Source: Allofrancisella guangzhouensis
GTDB taxonomy: Bacteria > Pseudomonadota > Gammaproteobacteria > Francisellales > Francisellaceae
Reading direction: 5' to 3'
NCBI RefSeq assembly: GCF_000815225.1
Contig: NZ_CP010427.1
Location: 248,001 to 312,000 of the forward strand
Length of the DNA: 64,000 bases
Shown here: positions 56,424 through 64,000 of the stretch, piece after piece
Position numbering within the stretch: position 1 is the stretch's first letter
How the letters are laid out: every line of letters starts with the position of its first letter
The notes under the pieces: model-generated
The model's database searches: none
Told to the model about the DNA's origin: nothing
The model's input: the letters and a program-made list of their open reading frames with translations, nothing else
Position numbers and translations under genes: made by a program

Positions 56424-57740
56424 ATGAGTAAAAAAATATTTACAGTAGAAAACCTTAGTAAGAGTTTTTTAATTAAAGGTGAACATCTTCTTAGAGTGTT
56501 AGACAACATAGACTTCACCTTGCACGAAGGAGAGATCGTCGCGTTATTGGGGAAATCTGGCTCAGGTAAGTCTACCTTGCTAAGGATTATAGCTGGTTTA
56601 CTAAGCCCTACTACAGGGGAAGTTCTATATAGAGGCAAAAAAGTTTCAGCTCCAGTTCCTGATATATCTATGGTCTTCCAGAGTTTTGCGCTTATGCCAT
56701 GGTTGACAGTGTTGCAAAATGTGGAGTTGGGTTTAGAGGCTCGTAATATAAGCTCCCAGGAGCGTAGAGAAAGAGCTTTAAAGGCTATAGATATGGTTGG
56801 GCTTGATGGTTTTGAGAACGCTTATCCCAAGGAGCTTTCTGGTGGTATGAAACAAAGAGTAGGCTTTGCTAGAGCTTTGGTATTAGAGCCAGATGTGCTT
56901 TTAATGGATGAGCCATTTTCAGCTTTAGATATTTTGACAGCTGAGAACTTAAGAGAAGACTTATTAGAGCTTTGGGAAACCAATGATGCGATGAAGGGTA
57001 TTTTATATGTAACTCATAGTATTGAAGAAGCAGTATTAACTGCTGATAGAATTATTATATTTGGTAGTAACCCTGGCTTTATCCGTGGTGAGTTAAAAGT
57101 TAATATTCCTCATCCAAGAAATTACCAAGATCCTGCGGTGGCAGACTTGATAGATGAAGTCTATAGAATGATGACTACAGCTCAAACTAAAGAGCTTACA
57201 GAGCGAATGAATAAGAAAACAGCAATGACTATTGGTTATCGTATACCTGATGTTGATATATCAGAAATGAATGGTCTTTTAGATGAAATGTCTGATATTA
57301 AAAATGCTGATGCTATAGACTTATCACAATTAGCAGATGAGTTGCACCTTGATATTGATGATTTATTCCCAATTATTGAGATATTATCTATTTTAAGATT
57401 TGCAGAAGTTTCAGATGGTGATATTAAGATGACAGCTATGGGACGTAAGTTTATTGATTCAAATATTGATGAGAGAAAATTTATATTTGGTAGATTATTC
57501 TTAAAATATATTCCATTAGCAAGACATGTGGTTAAAGTTTTGAGTGATAGAGAATCAAAATCAGCTCCAAAAAGTAGATTTCTTGCTGAATTGGATGATC
57601 ATCTCCCAGCAGACGTTGCAGCGCGTGTATTTGACACATTTATTGATTGGGCACGTTATGCAGAGCTTATTTTCTATGATTCAAACACAGGCATGCTTTC
57701 TTTAGATGAGAACGCTGTTGAGTATATTAAGAAAATGTAA
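56424..57740 (+). CDS. ABC transporter ATP-binding protein with AAA-associated C-terminal domain
   Basis: The 438-residue protein has an ABC domain: Walker [10 protein letters not shown] near 43, signature L-S-G-G-M-K-Q-R-V near 139, Walker B L-L-M-D-E-P-F. A second part of about 150 residues (from 280) looks like the AAA-associated C-terminal domain found on some NitT/TauT-type ATPases. That domain probably regulates the transporter. It powers the fused permease encoded upstream. The pair is one unit closed before the porin gene. Confidence 0.92.
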   Translation: MSKKIFTVENLSKSFLIKGEHLLRVLDNIDFTLHEGEIVALLGKSGSGKSTLLRIIAGLLSPTTGEVLYRGKKVSAPVPDISMVFQSFALMPWLTVLQNVELGLEARNISSQERRERALKAIDMVGLDGFENAYPKELSGGMKQRVGFARALVLEPDVLLMDEPFSALDILTAENLREDLLELWETNDAMKGILYVTHSIEEAVLTADRIIIFGSNPGFIRGELKVNIPHPRNYQDPAVADLIDEVYRMMTTAQTKELTERMNKKTAMTIGYRIPDVDISEMNGLLDEMSDIKNADAIDLSQLADELHLDIDDLFPIIEILSILRFAEVSDGDIKMTAMGRKFIDSNIDERKFIFGRLFLKYIPLARHVVKVLSDRESKSAPKSRFLAELDDHLPADVAARVFDTFIDWARYAELIFYDSNTGMLSLDENAVEYIKKM

Positions 57741-57898
57741 TGATCAACCGGAGCAACCCCCATAAAAAATAAAAACATTTTTGCTATGTTATTTATATTT
57801 AATTTGCTTTTATTTAGGTATATCATTATAGATCTATAAATTAGCGAGCGGATTTCATTTGTATATGCATTGAGATTTTAAGCAAAAAAAGGGTAGTT

Positions 57899-59554
57899 AT
57901 GTCTTATAATACTTTTAAAAATAAAATATTTAAGGTAGCTTTTTTAAGTTTGGTTTTCGGAACTAACTTATATGCTGAGCAAAATACTGAGGTAGTTTCA
58001 CAAGGAGGACCTCTTGGATCTACAAGTATTGGACAACAGAATCTTAGCTTGTCAGGATCTTCTCCTGGAAATAATAGTTCTAGTAGTCCAGGATCACAAC
58101 ATATAGATGAAAAAGAACTGTTGATGCAATTACAACTTCAGATTCAGCAATTACAGGGACAAGTAAACCAGCTTAAATCTCAGCAAGGAAATTTTAAAAA
58201 TACATCAGGAGGTAGTTCACAGTTTACTACCTATAGCTCTAAAGTAGGAGGTAATAATTTTGGATCTATGGAAAACTATCTTGACCTTGGTACACAGAGA
58301 ACTAGCGAAATCGATCCTAATGATATAACTTCAAGTATAACTCAAGAAAATTCTATAGCAGCTAGTAATAGCCAGAGTGGAGGGATATTCGCTTCAAGTA
58401 GAGGTGTTGATGTTGGTGGCACACCAGCAATTACAACTCAAGGTCAAGTAAGTTATTTAGGTTCTTATTCAGGTAATAACACTATTCCAATAGCTCAGAT
58501 TTCAGATAACTTGTTTTCTTCGAACATATTGGGTCAAAGAGATAAATTTGATGATTACTCGGTATTCTTTGGTGGTTATATAGAAGCAGATGCCCAAACT
58601 TGGTTTGGCAGTCAAATACAGAGAATATCAGGGGGTGATTTTCCAGCGACAGGGCAAAACATTTATTTGACTGCTGCAAAATTATATTTTCTTTCTAATT
58701 TGGGACATTATGTTACAGCCCAGTTTGATTTTGATACAAGTGAGTCAGGAGATTTTAATTTAGGCAATGCCCTTGTAATGTTTGGTAACTTAGATACTTC
58801 TCCATTTTTTTTAACTGTAGGTAGAAATTACTTATCCGTTGGTACATATGGCGGCGGTGGACCCTGGACTAGAGGTATTATAAAAGCGTTTTTATATCCT
58901 GAGCGAGTAACGAATGTATCACTAAACTATAAAACAGATACTATTAATACTAACATAGCAGTGTTTGGCTCAAATGATAAACAAGCTAACTTTTCTACAG
59001 GCTTTTTCTATGCAGACTCTCTGACAGAAAAATTATCTGCAGGTTTTAATGCTGGTTATATATATAATCTAGCAGGAACAGGAAATAGTACTATTACAAG
59101 TTTCTTAAAAAGCAGAGGTAGAGAAAATGAAACTATAGGTGTTATTAACTTCGATGGTAACTTATCATATGCTGCATTTGGAGGTAATATACAGGTTCAG
59201 GCTGGTTGGTCAGCAACAACTAATGCAGAAGATTTTAATGAAAGTGGTAAAAATGTTAATGCTGGAGCATGGTATGGTGGTATAAACTACGCGTTAGTTT
59301 TAGCAGGAAAAGGTACCAACTTTAACGTTACTTATGGTCAGTCTTATAATGCTGCTAAAATCCCAATGGGTTTGTCAAATGCTTCCACAGCAGTTGGCAA
59401 ATCTACATTTGGTATTAGAAATCAGCTTATTTTCTCTGCTCAGAGGTCATATTTTGACAATAACGTATTATTTGGTCCAGAGTATTCGTATCAAGCACTG
59501 TATAATGGTGAGCATATGAACACAATAACTTTAGATTTATCAGTTTACGTTTAA
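57899..59554 (+). CDS. LbtU/FupA/FslE-family outer-membrane siderophore porin
   Basis: This 551-residue outer-membrane protein has a signal peptide cut near residue 26 (L-Y-A-E). A short coiled-coil lies at about 70-96. A Ser/Gly-rich linker and a beta-barrel from about 195 to the end follow, with G-G-Y-I-E-A-D-A-Q, F-D-F-D-T-S-E-S-G-D-F and G-G-G-G-P-W-T-R-G. These match the Francisella FupA/FupB/FslE group and Legionella LbtU, which carry ferric siderophore or iron without TonB. I could not find a clear Fur box upstream. Which family member it is cannot be settled by eye. Confidence 0.88.
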   Translation: MSYNTFKNKIFKVAFLSLVFGTNLYAEQNTEVVSQGGPLGSTSIGQQNLSLSGSSPGNNSSSSPGSQHIDEKELLMQLQLQIQQLQGQVNQLKSQQGNFKNTSGGSSQFTTYSSKVGGNNFGSMENYLDLGTQRTSEIDPNDITSSITQENSIAASNSQSGGIFASSRGVDVGGTPAITTQGQVSYLGSYSGNNTIPIAQISDNLFSSNILGQRDKFDDYSVFFGGYIEADAQTWFGSQIQRISGGDFPATGQNIYLTAAKLYFLSNLGHYVTAQFDFDTSESGDFNLGNALVMFGNLDTSPFFLTVGRNYLSVGTYGGGGPWTRGIIKAFLYPERVTNVSLNYKTDTINTNIAVFGSNDKQANFSTGFFYADSLTEKLSAGFNAGYIYNLAGTGNSTITSFLKSRGRENETIGVINFDGNLSYAAFGGNIQVQAGWSATTNAEDFNESGKNVNAGAWYGGINYALVLAGKGTNFNVTYGQSYNAAKIPMGLSNASTAVGKSTFGIRNQLIFSAQRSYFDNNVLFGPEYSYQALYNGEHMNTITLDLSVYV

Positions 59555-59781
59555 GCTTATATTTACCTAAAGCTATAAGTTATTTAATTGGTTGTGTTTA
59601 CATAGTCATTTTAAGTTCAATATGTTTTATATTAGTTTATGTTTATTATAGCATAATAATGAGCTGAAGGTTCCGTGAGGCTGACTTTTTTATTTGAGTT
59701 TATGTGATTGTCAGAAAGTGTTGATAAAGTCATATATATCATATAATATCTTAAGTCTTTTATGTCGTTAGAGGGTTAAAT

Positions 59782-61674
59782 TTGAGTAATAATATTGAAC
59801 TATTTTTACATTCATCTAACTATATATTGTTAGCAGCAGGTTTGATATTGTTTTTTGCAATAGTATCACAGTATCTATCATGGAGGCTTAAGCTTCCATC
59901 TATACTTTTTTTGATCTTAAGCGGAATTATTCTTGGTCCGGTATCTGAAGTGGCACTTCCGATGGGTTTTAAGTTAGTAGATGGTGATATTATATTTGGT
60001 GAAGCTCTTTCGCCGTTCGTTTCGATTTGTGTGGCAATTATCTTATTTGAGGGAAGCTTATCACTTAATTTTAGTAGGATAAAAAATGTTAGTAGAGTAG
60101 TTTTTCTGTTGGTTACAGTAGGCTTGGGTTTAACAGTAATTTTTACAGCTTGGTTTTGCTACTACGTTGTAGGCTTAAATATGGAGTTGTCATGGTTAAT
60201 TGGAGGGGTCACTTGCGTAAGTGGTCCAACAGTTGTTCCTCCTTTGATGAGATCTGTTCGTCCAAAGCGCCATATTGCAAACATCCTTAAATGGGAGTCT
60301 ATCATAGTAGACCCGATAGGAGCTTTAGTTGTAGTTTTTATGCTCTCATGGTTTGTTATTGGAGGTAATTTTTCTAGTGAGGTAAACGATGGTATAGGAT
60401 TATTTATAGCTTATATGATATTTGTTTGCCTACTTGGTGTTATAGTGGGCTTCATTGTAGGCTATCTAATAGGAGTTAGCTTTAGAAGACATTACATGCC
60501 AGAGTACCTTAAAAGTTTTTTTGTTTTAGCTGTAGTTGTTGTAGGTTTTATTGTATCAGATAGCATTATGCATGGTGCTGGACTGCTGATGGTTACCATA
60601 GCTGGTTTAGTCATGGCCAATATGAAAGATATTCGCATGACAGATATAGTTTCTTTTAAGGAAAACCTTAGTATAGTGATTATATCTATACTTTTTATCG
60701 TACTTAGTGCAGAAATTGATTTTAGCTTAGTAAAGGAGTATTGGCTTTACCTGATAGAGGTTTTTATTTTTTTACAGTTCATATTACGTCCTTTGGTTAT
60801 TTATCTATGTACCTTTCGTTCAAAAATATCTTTGAGTGAAAGATTTGTTATGGGGATGATATATCCTCGAGGTATAGTTGCAGCTTCAGTAGCAGCGCTA
60901 GCATCTGTTAAAATAATTAAAACACAACCAGAGCTATATGATGAAGCTAACACATTAGTATTTTTTGTGTTTATGATTATTGTATTTACAGTAATCTTTC
61001 AAAGTGTATTTGCTCCTTTTATTTCTAAGTTGCTTAAAGTTACTGAACCAGAAGGTAAAGGTTTTTTGATTATTGGTGGAAACAGATTTGCTCGTGAACT
61101 TGCAGAAGTTTTTGCTAAAAACGATATAGATGTGATAATTACAGATTCCTCTTGGACAAATGTACAGAAATGTCGTCAGCTAGGTTTAAATACCTATTAT
61201 GGTAGCCCAGTATCAGTACACGCTGATTGGAGTATTAGTTTAGTGGGGATAGGTTCAATGTTGGGATTATCGACCAGTGAATATGTAAATGCTGTTTCAG
61301 CAATGAAATATAAACACGAATTTGGTGCAAATAACACATATGTGCTAAGAGCATCTCAGAAAGAAAGTTACAAAGGCATAGGTTCTATAGAAACTAATTT
61401 AGCTACCTTATTATTTGATGAAGGAATAGACTTTAATGTGCTAATTGAGAGACTTAATCAGGGAGCTAAAATTAAAAGTACTAATATAACTCCTAACTAT
61501 ACTTTAGAAAACTTTTTTGTTGATAATTCTAATGCTGTTCCTTTATTTATTATTGACAGTAATGGCTATGCTCAACCTTTTTTTAGGGATAAAAAAATTA
61601 AACCAGAAAGCTATAGTTTGGTATCATTAAGAGACGATAACAAAAATAAAGAGCAATTATGTCTAGGTGTATAA
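59782..61674 (+). CDS. CPA1-type sodium/proton antiporter with C-terminal nucleotide-binding-like domain
   Basis: This 630-residue protein has about twelve membrane segments with the antiporter blocks F-E-G-S-L-S-L and G-P-T-V-V-P-P-L. D-P-I-G-A is in the transport core. From about 430 it continues with a soluble TrkA-N-like region (I-I-G-G-N-R-F-A-R-E-L-A). It exchanges sodium or potassium for protons. The start is TTG at 59782 behind GAGGGT; no ATG nearby gives a better N-terminus. It overlaps the carbonic anhydrase-like gene by 16 bases and heads a four-gene unit. Confidence 0.85.
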   Translation: MSNNIELFLHSSNYILLAAGLILFFAIVSQYLSWRLKLPSILFLILSGIILGPVSEVALPMGFKLVDGDIIFGEALSPFVSICVAIILFEGSLSLNFSRIKNVSRVVFLLVTVGLGLTVIFTAWFCYYVVGLNMELSWLIGGVTCVSGPTVVPPLMRSVRPKRHIANILKWESIIVDPIGALVVVFMLSWFVIGGNFSSEVNDGIGLFIAYMIFVCLLGVIVGFIVGYLIGVSFRRHYMPEYLKSFFVLAVVVVGFIVSDSIMHGAGLLMVTIAGLVMANMKDIRMTDIVSFKENLSIVIISILFIVLSAEIDFSLVKEYWLYLIEVFIFLQFILRPLVIYLCTFRSKISLSERFVMGMIYPRGIVAASVAALASVKIIKTQPELYDEANTLVFFVFMIIVFTVIFQSVFAPFISKLLKVTEPEGKGFLIIGGNRFARELAEVFAKNDIDVIITDSSWTNVQKCRQLGLNTYYGSPVSVHADWSISLVGIGSMLGLSTSEYVNAVSAMKYKHEFGANNTYVLRASQKESYKGIGSIETNLATLLFDEGIDFNVLIERLNQGAKIKSTNITPNYTLENFFVDNSNAVPLFIIDSNGYAQPFFRDKKIKPESYSLVSLRDDNKNKEQLCLGV

Positions 61675-62198
61675 GAACTTTTAATAGCAAACACCCTCTA
61701 ATTGCCGAATCGGCGTACATAGATCAGTCAGCTGTTGTGATAGGTGATGTGGTTATAAAAGAAGATACTTCTATTTGGCCACAAGTAAGTGTTAGAGGAG
61801 ATTTATTAAATATATCGATAGGTAAATGTAGTAATATTCAAGACGGCAGTGTTCTGCATACTACAGAGTATCCAAAAGACTCTGGTGACGGTTATGACTT
61901 AAAAATAGGTGAGTATGTGACTGTAGGGCATGGGGTCATATTGCATGGTTGCCATATAGGAAATAATTCATTAATAGGTATGGGAGCTATAGTTTTAGAT
62001 GGCGCGGTTGTAGAGGAAAGTGTTTTAGTCGGTGCTGGAAGTTTAGTTCCTCCTGGAAAAAAATTAGAGTCTGGCTATATGTATTTAGGTTCACCAGTAA
62101 AGAAAATCCGCCTATTAAACGAAAAAGAAAAACAAGATATTATAGAAAATGCAAAGCATTATGTTACGACTAAAAATAGATATAAAGCAGAAATTTAA
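61659..62198 (+). CDS. Gamma-carbonic anhydrase family protein
   Basis: The 179-residue protein is built of hexapeptide turns (V-V-I-G-D-V-V-I, I-G-E-Y-V-T-V, I-G-N-N-S-L-I), which form a left-handed beta-helix. Zinc ligands are visible as L-H-T-T-E, V-G-H-G and L-H-G-C. It is a YrdA/CaiE-like trimer; carbonic anhydrase activity is not proven for most relatives. It overlaps the antiporter gene upstream and the lolB frame downstream by 50 bases. Confidence 0.9.
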   Translation: MSRCIRTFNSKHPLIAESAYIDQSAVVIGDVVIKEDTSIWPQVSVRGDLLNISIGKCSNIQDGSVLHTTEYPKDSGDGYDLKIGEYVTVGHGVILHGCHIGNNSLIGMGAIVLDGAVVEESVLVGAGSLVPPGKKLESGYMYLGSPVKKIRLLNEKEKQDIIENAKHYVTTKNRYKAEI

Positions 62199-62787
62199 GT
62201 TTGCTATATTTTTTATATTATCGACTCTATTAGTTGCATGTTCTACTTTGGATATAAACACTATGGATGCACATAGGAAGTTCAATAGAGCTAAATTAGA
62301 CTCACAATTGTTAGATCTTGATAAATGGCAAACTAGTGGTGTGATAGGTATTATTTATAATAATAAAGCTGACTCTGCTAATTATACTTATTCTCAAGAC
62401 AAAGATAGTTTTATTATGAACCTTTATGGACCTTTAGGTATAGGGAAAATAGAAATTTCAGGTGACAAGAACAAAGTCATTTTAAAAGATAGTGAAGGCA
62501 AAATTTTTGAAGCTAGAGATGTTAAGACATTAATGCTAGATGAATTAGGTTGGTATATTCCCTTAGAGGGACTAAAATATTGGATCAAAGCTATAGCTGT
62601 GCCGCAACTTCAAGCAAATCTCAAATTAAATACTAATAATCTAACAAAGGAACTTTCGCAACAAGGTTGGAAAATAAGCTACCAAAGCTATGAGTTCGTA
62701 GATCAAAGATATCCACTCCCAACAAAATTTAGAATGTCTAGAGATAATATTTTATTAAAAGTAGTTATAAAATCATGGCAGATTTAA
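62149..62787 (+). CDS. lolB: Outer-membrane lipoprotein insertion protein LolB
   Basis: The 212-residue lipoprotein has a lipobox L-L-V-A-C (Cys near 31). W-Q-T-S-G-V-I-G-I follows near residue 60, then Y-G-P-L-G-I-G near 90 and W-I-K-A near 145. These fit LolB, which receives lipoproteins from LolA and inserts them in the outer membrane. The start may be 62149 or the ATG at 62161; both give the same signal peptide core. It precedes ispE, as in many gammaproteobacteria. Confidence 0.85.
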   Translation: MQSIMLRLKIDIKQKFKFAIFFILSTLLVACSTLDINTMDAHRKFNRAKLDSQLLDLDKWQTSGVIGIIYNNKADSANYTYSQDKDSFIMNLYGPLGIGKIEISGDKNKVILKDSEGKIFEARDVKTLMLDELGWYIPLEGLKYWIKAIAVPQLQANLKLNTNNLTKELSQQGWKISYQSYEFVDQRYPLPTKFRMSRDNILLKVVIKSWQI

Positions 62788-63602
62788 AAATTAAAGCATA
62801 CAATAGTTTTGCAAAGATAAATCTATTTTTACATGTGCTTAACAAACGTGATGATGGTTACCATAATTTACAGACTTGGTTTACTTTTGTAGATTTGAAA
62901 GATCAGTTGAAATTTAATTTCAATACCTCAACTAACATAAATATAAAAAGCGATATAACAATAGCCTCAAAAGAGGATAATTTAATTTTTAAGGCAATTA
63001 AAATATTTCAGCAAGCCTATGGTGTGCAATGTGTTGGTGTTGATATTGAAGTGATTAAAAATATTCCAATGGGTGCAGGTTTAGGCGGTGGTAGCTCAAA
63101 TGCAGCAACTACTCTTATAGCTATGCGTGATCACTATACTCCAGATGTTAAAAACTCGGAAATGATAAGTTTGGCGACAAAACTTGGAGCAGATGTACCA
63201 ATTTTTTTATATGGTCGTTCTGCATGGGCAGAAGGTGTTGGTGAAGTATTGTATCCAAAGGATTTCAACACTAAGTTTGTTCTGTTGGTTAAGCCAAATA
63301 TTCATATTAATACAAAGGAATCTTTTGGTAGTAAGGAACTTATTAAAAGTTCTAAACTATTGTCAAAAGAGTTAGAATTTGATAGTAACATCATGCAAAA
63401 CGTTTTTGAGAAAGTATTTTTTGCAAATTATCCAGATTTTGAGAGTCACCTTAGAAGTTTAGATGCTAATTTTAGAATGACAGGAACTGGATCATGTTTT
63501 TATTTATTTTCAGATGATAGGGCAAGATTGCAGCAACTTGCAACAAAAATCAATAAACCTCTTGACAAGTGGCTAGTTAAGACATTAAACTATGTCTACT
63601 AA
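62775..63602 (+). CDS. ispE: 4-diphosphocytidyl-2-C-methyl-D-erythritol kinase
   Basis: The 275-residue GHMP kinase has motif 1 A-K-I-N-L-F-L near 13, the ATP loop [14 protein letters not shown] near 98-111, and G-T-G-S-C-F near 240. It phosphorylates CDP-methylerythritol in the MEP isoprenoid pathway. It overlaps lolB by 13 bases and is followed 20 bases later by tRNA-Gln. Confidence 0.96.
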   Translation: MADLKIKAYNSFAKINLFLHVLNKRDDGYHNLQTWFTFVDLKDQLKFNFNTSTNINIKSDITIASKEDNLIFKAIKIFQQAYGVQCVGVDIEVIKNIPMGAGLGGGSSNAATTLIAMRDHYTPDVKNSEMISLATKLGADVPIFLYGRSAWAEGVGEVLYPKDFNTKFVLLVKPNIHINTKESFGSKELIKSSKLLSKELEFDSNIMQNVFEKVFFANYPDFESHLRSLDANFRMTGTGSCFYLFSDDRARLQQLATKINKPLDKWLVKTLNYVY

Positions 63603-63622
63603 CTTTTAGGTTAGTTGTCTGT

Positions 63623-63697
63623 TGGGCTATCGCCAAGCGGTAAGGCAACGGGTTTTGATCCCGTCATTCCCAGGTTCGAATCCTGGTAGCCCAGCCA
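63623..63697 (+). tRNA. tRNA-Gln (TTG)
   Basis: The 75-base cloverleaf has acceptor TGGGCTA pairing with TAGCCCA and anticodon stem-loop CGGG-TTTTGAT-CCCG giving TTG. The T loop is GTTCGAATC and CCA is encoded. The U1-A72 first pair is normal for glutamine tRNA. It lies just downstream of ispE. Confidence 0.97.
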
Positions 63698-63806
63698 TAA
63701 AATATTTAACAAATATTCCACTATACCTGAAATAACACCACTGATTTTTTGGCTAAAAATAATATATAATTAGATGATTATAGAACTGAACTAATTATAT
63801 AAAATT

Positions 63807-64000
63807 ATGGAAAATTATCATATTGGTATCTCAGGTCAAAAATGGGGTCAAGTAGAAAAACAACAATGGTTAGTAGAACAAAAGTTTAAGCGCTCTTACC
63901 AAGAAGAAGTAGTCACTAAGATAAAAAAGCTAGCTAAAGACTTTGATATAGAAATATATGGCAAGTTAGAGTATCCATCAGTAGGTAAATATGACTTGTA
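63807..64000 (+). CDS. Unrecognised protein, N-terminal fragment
   Basis: The frame opens at an ATG at 63807 and continues to the window edge, giving 64 residues. The peptide is mixed alpha/beta (G-I-S-G-Q-K-W-G, then a helix and Y-G-K-L-E-Y-P-S-V-G-K-Y). There is no signal peptide. The fragment is too short for a family call. Confidence 0.6.
   Translation, partial: MENYHIGISGQKWGQVEKQQWLVEQKFKRSYQEEVVTKIKKLAKDFDIEIYGKLEYPSVGKYDL

Noticed and set aside
57741-57898. Possible Fur box upstream of the LbtU-type porin
   Set aside because: Only a weak ATCATTATA-like stretch is present; it does not approach the 19-base palindromic consensus.

Overview
The window is a low-GC gammaproteobacterial chromosome segment that reads as Francisella. 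It is close to F. novicida or F. philomiragia in content, but I do not assign a species. The main evidence is a Francisella-type tmRNA tag (22 codons ending AAVAKAA), a FupA/FslE/LbtU-type siderophore porin, a GH18 chitinase, a serine hydrolase of the FTT258 type, and a type VI secretion cluster of the divergent Francisella (iglABC/dotU) kind. The dnaA-dnaN pair and a DnaA-box-rich AT region place the replication origin in the middle of the window.

Positions 1-13972 hold a T6SS island. Two genes read leftwards: a PdpB/TssM-like protein cut by the window edge, and a 736-residue protein that looks like a PdpA/VgrG gp27-type spike part. A rightward operon encodes TssB (IglA), TssC (IglB), a probable Hcp/IglC tube protein, a TssA/ImpA_N-like protein, TssK, TssG, TssF, TssL (DotU), a short DUF4280 PAAR-like tip and, last, a 378-residue unknown. 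No ClpV, TssE, TssJ or separate VgrG is visible; some may lie beyond the left edge. The layout resembles the second island of F. novicida (FNI) rather than the classical pathogenicity island. The terminal 378-residue protein has an H-G ... S-C-N-A-G arrangement like clan CD cysteine peptidases. It follows the PAAR gene and has no immunity-like neighbour, so it is my best candidate for an undescribed effector.

Positions 14003-34041 are mostly housekeeping. They include dtd-tyrA, a membrane glycosyltransferase, a DRAM-like membrane protein, fdxA, two tandem PlsC acyltransferases, an EEP-family protein, nhaA, an MHS-type transporter, a 631-residue orphan, ldhA, ettA, trpEGD, tRNA-Asp and tRNA-Thr, and RNase G. 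Positions 34042-37140 hold the oriC candidate, dnaA and dnaN. A secreted two-CBM chitinase, a lipoprotein, ssrA and the carA-carB-pyrB pyrimidine operon follow.

Positions 46524-49430 look accessory: a GNAT protein, a decayed reading frame and a secreted GDSL hydrolase. The rest holds an RNB ribonuclease, a serine hydrolase-hemC-crcB-lipoprotein operon, a small zinc-finger protein missed by length cut-offs, a NitT/TauT-type ABC transporter, the LbtU-type porin, and an operon of antiporter, gamma-carbonic anhydrase, lolB, ispE and tRNA-Gln. No CRISPR array, rRNA or intact insertion sequence was seen. Non-coding features of note are a REP-like palindrome between carB and pyrB, a nested palindrome upstream of the plsC pair, and two perfect DnaA boxes far from oriC.
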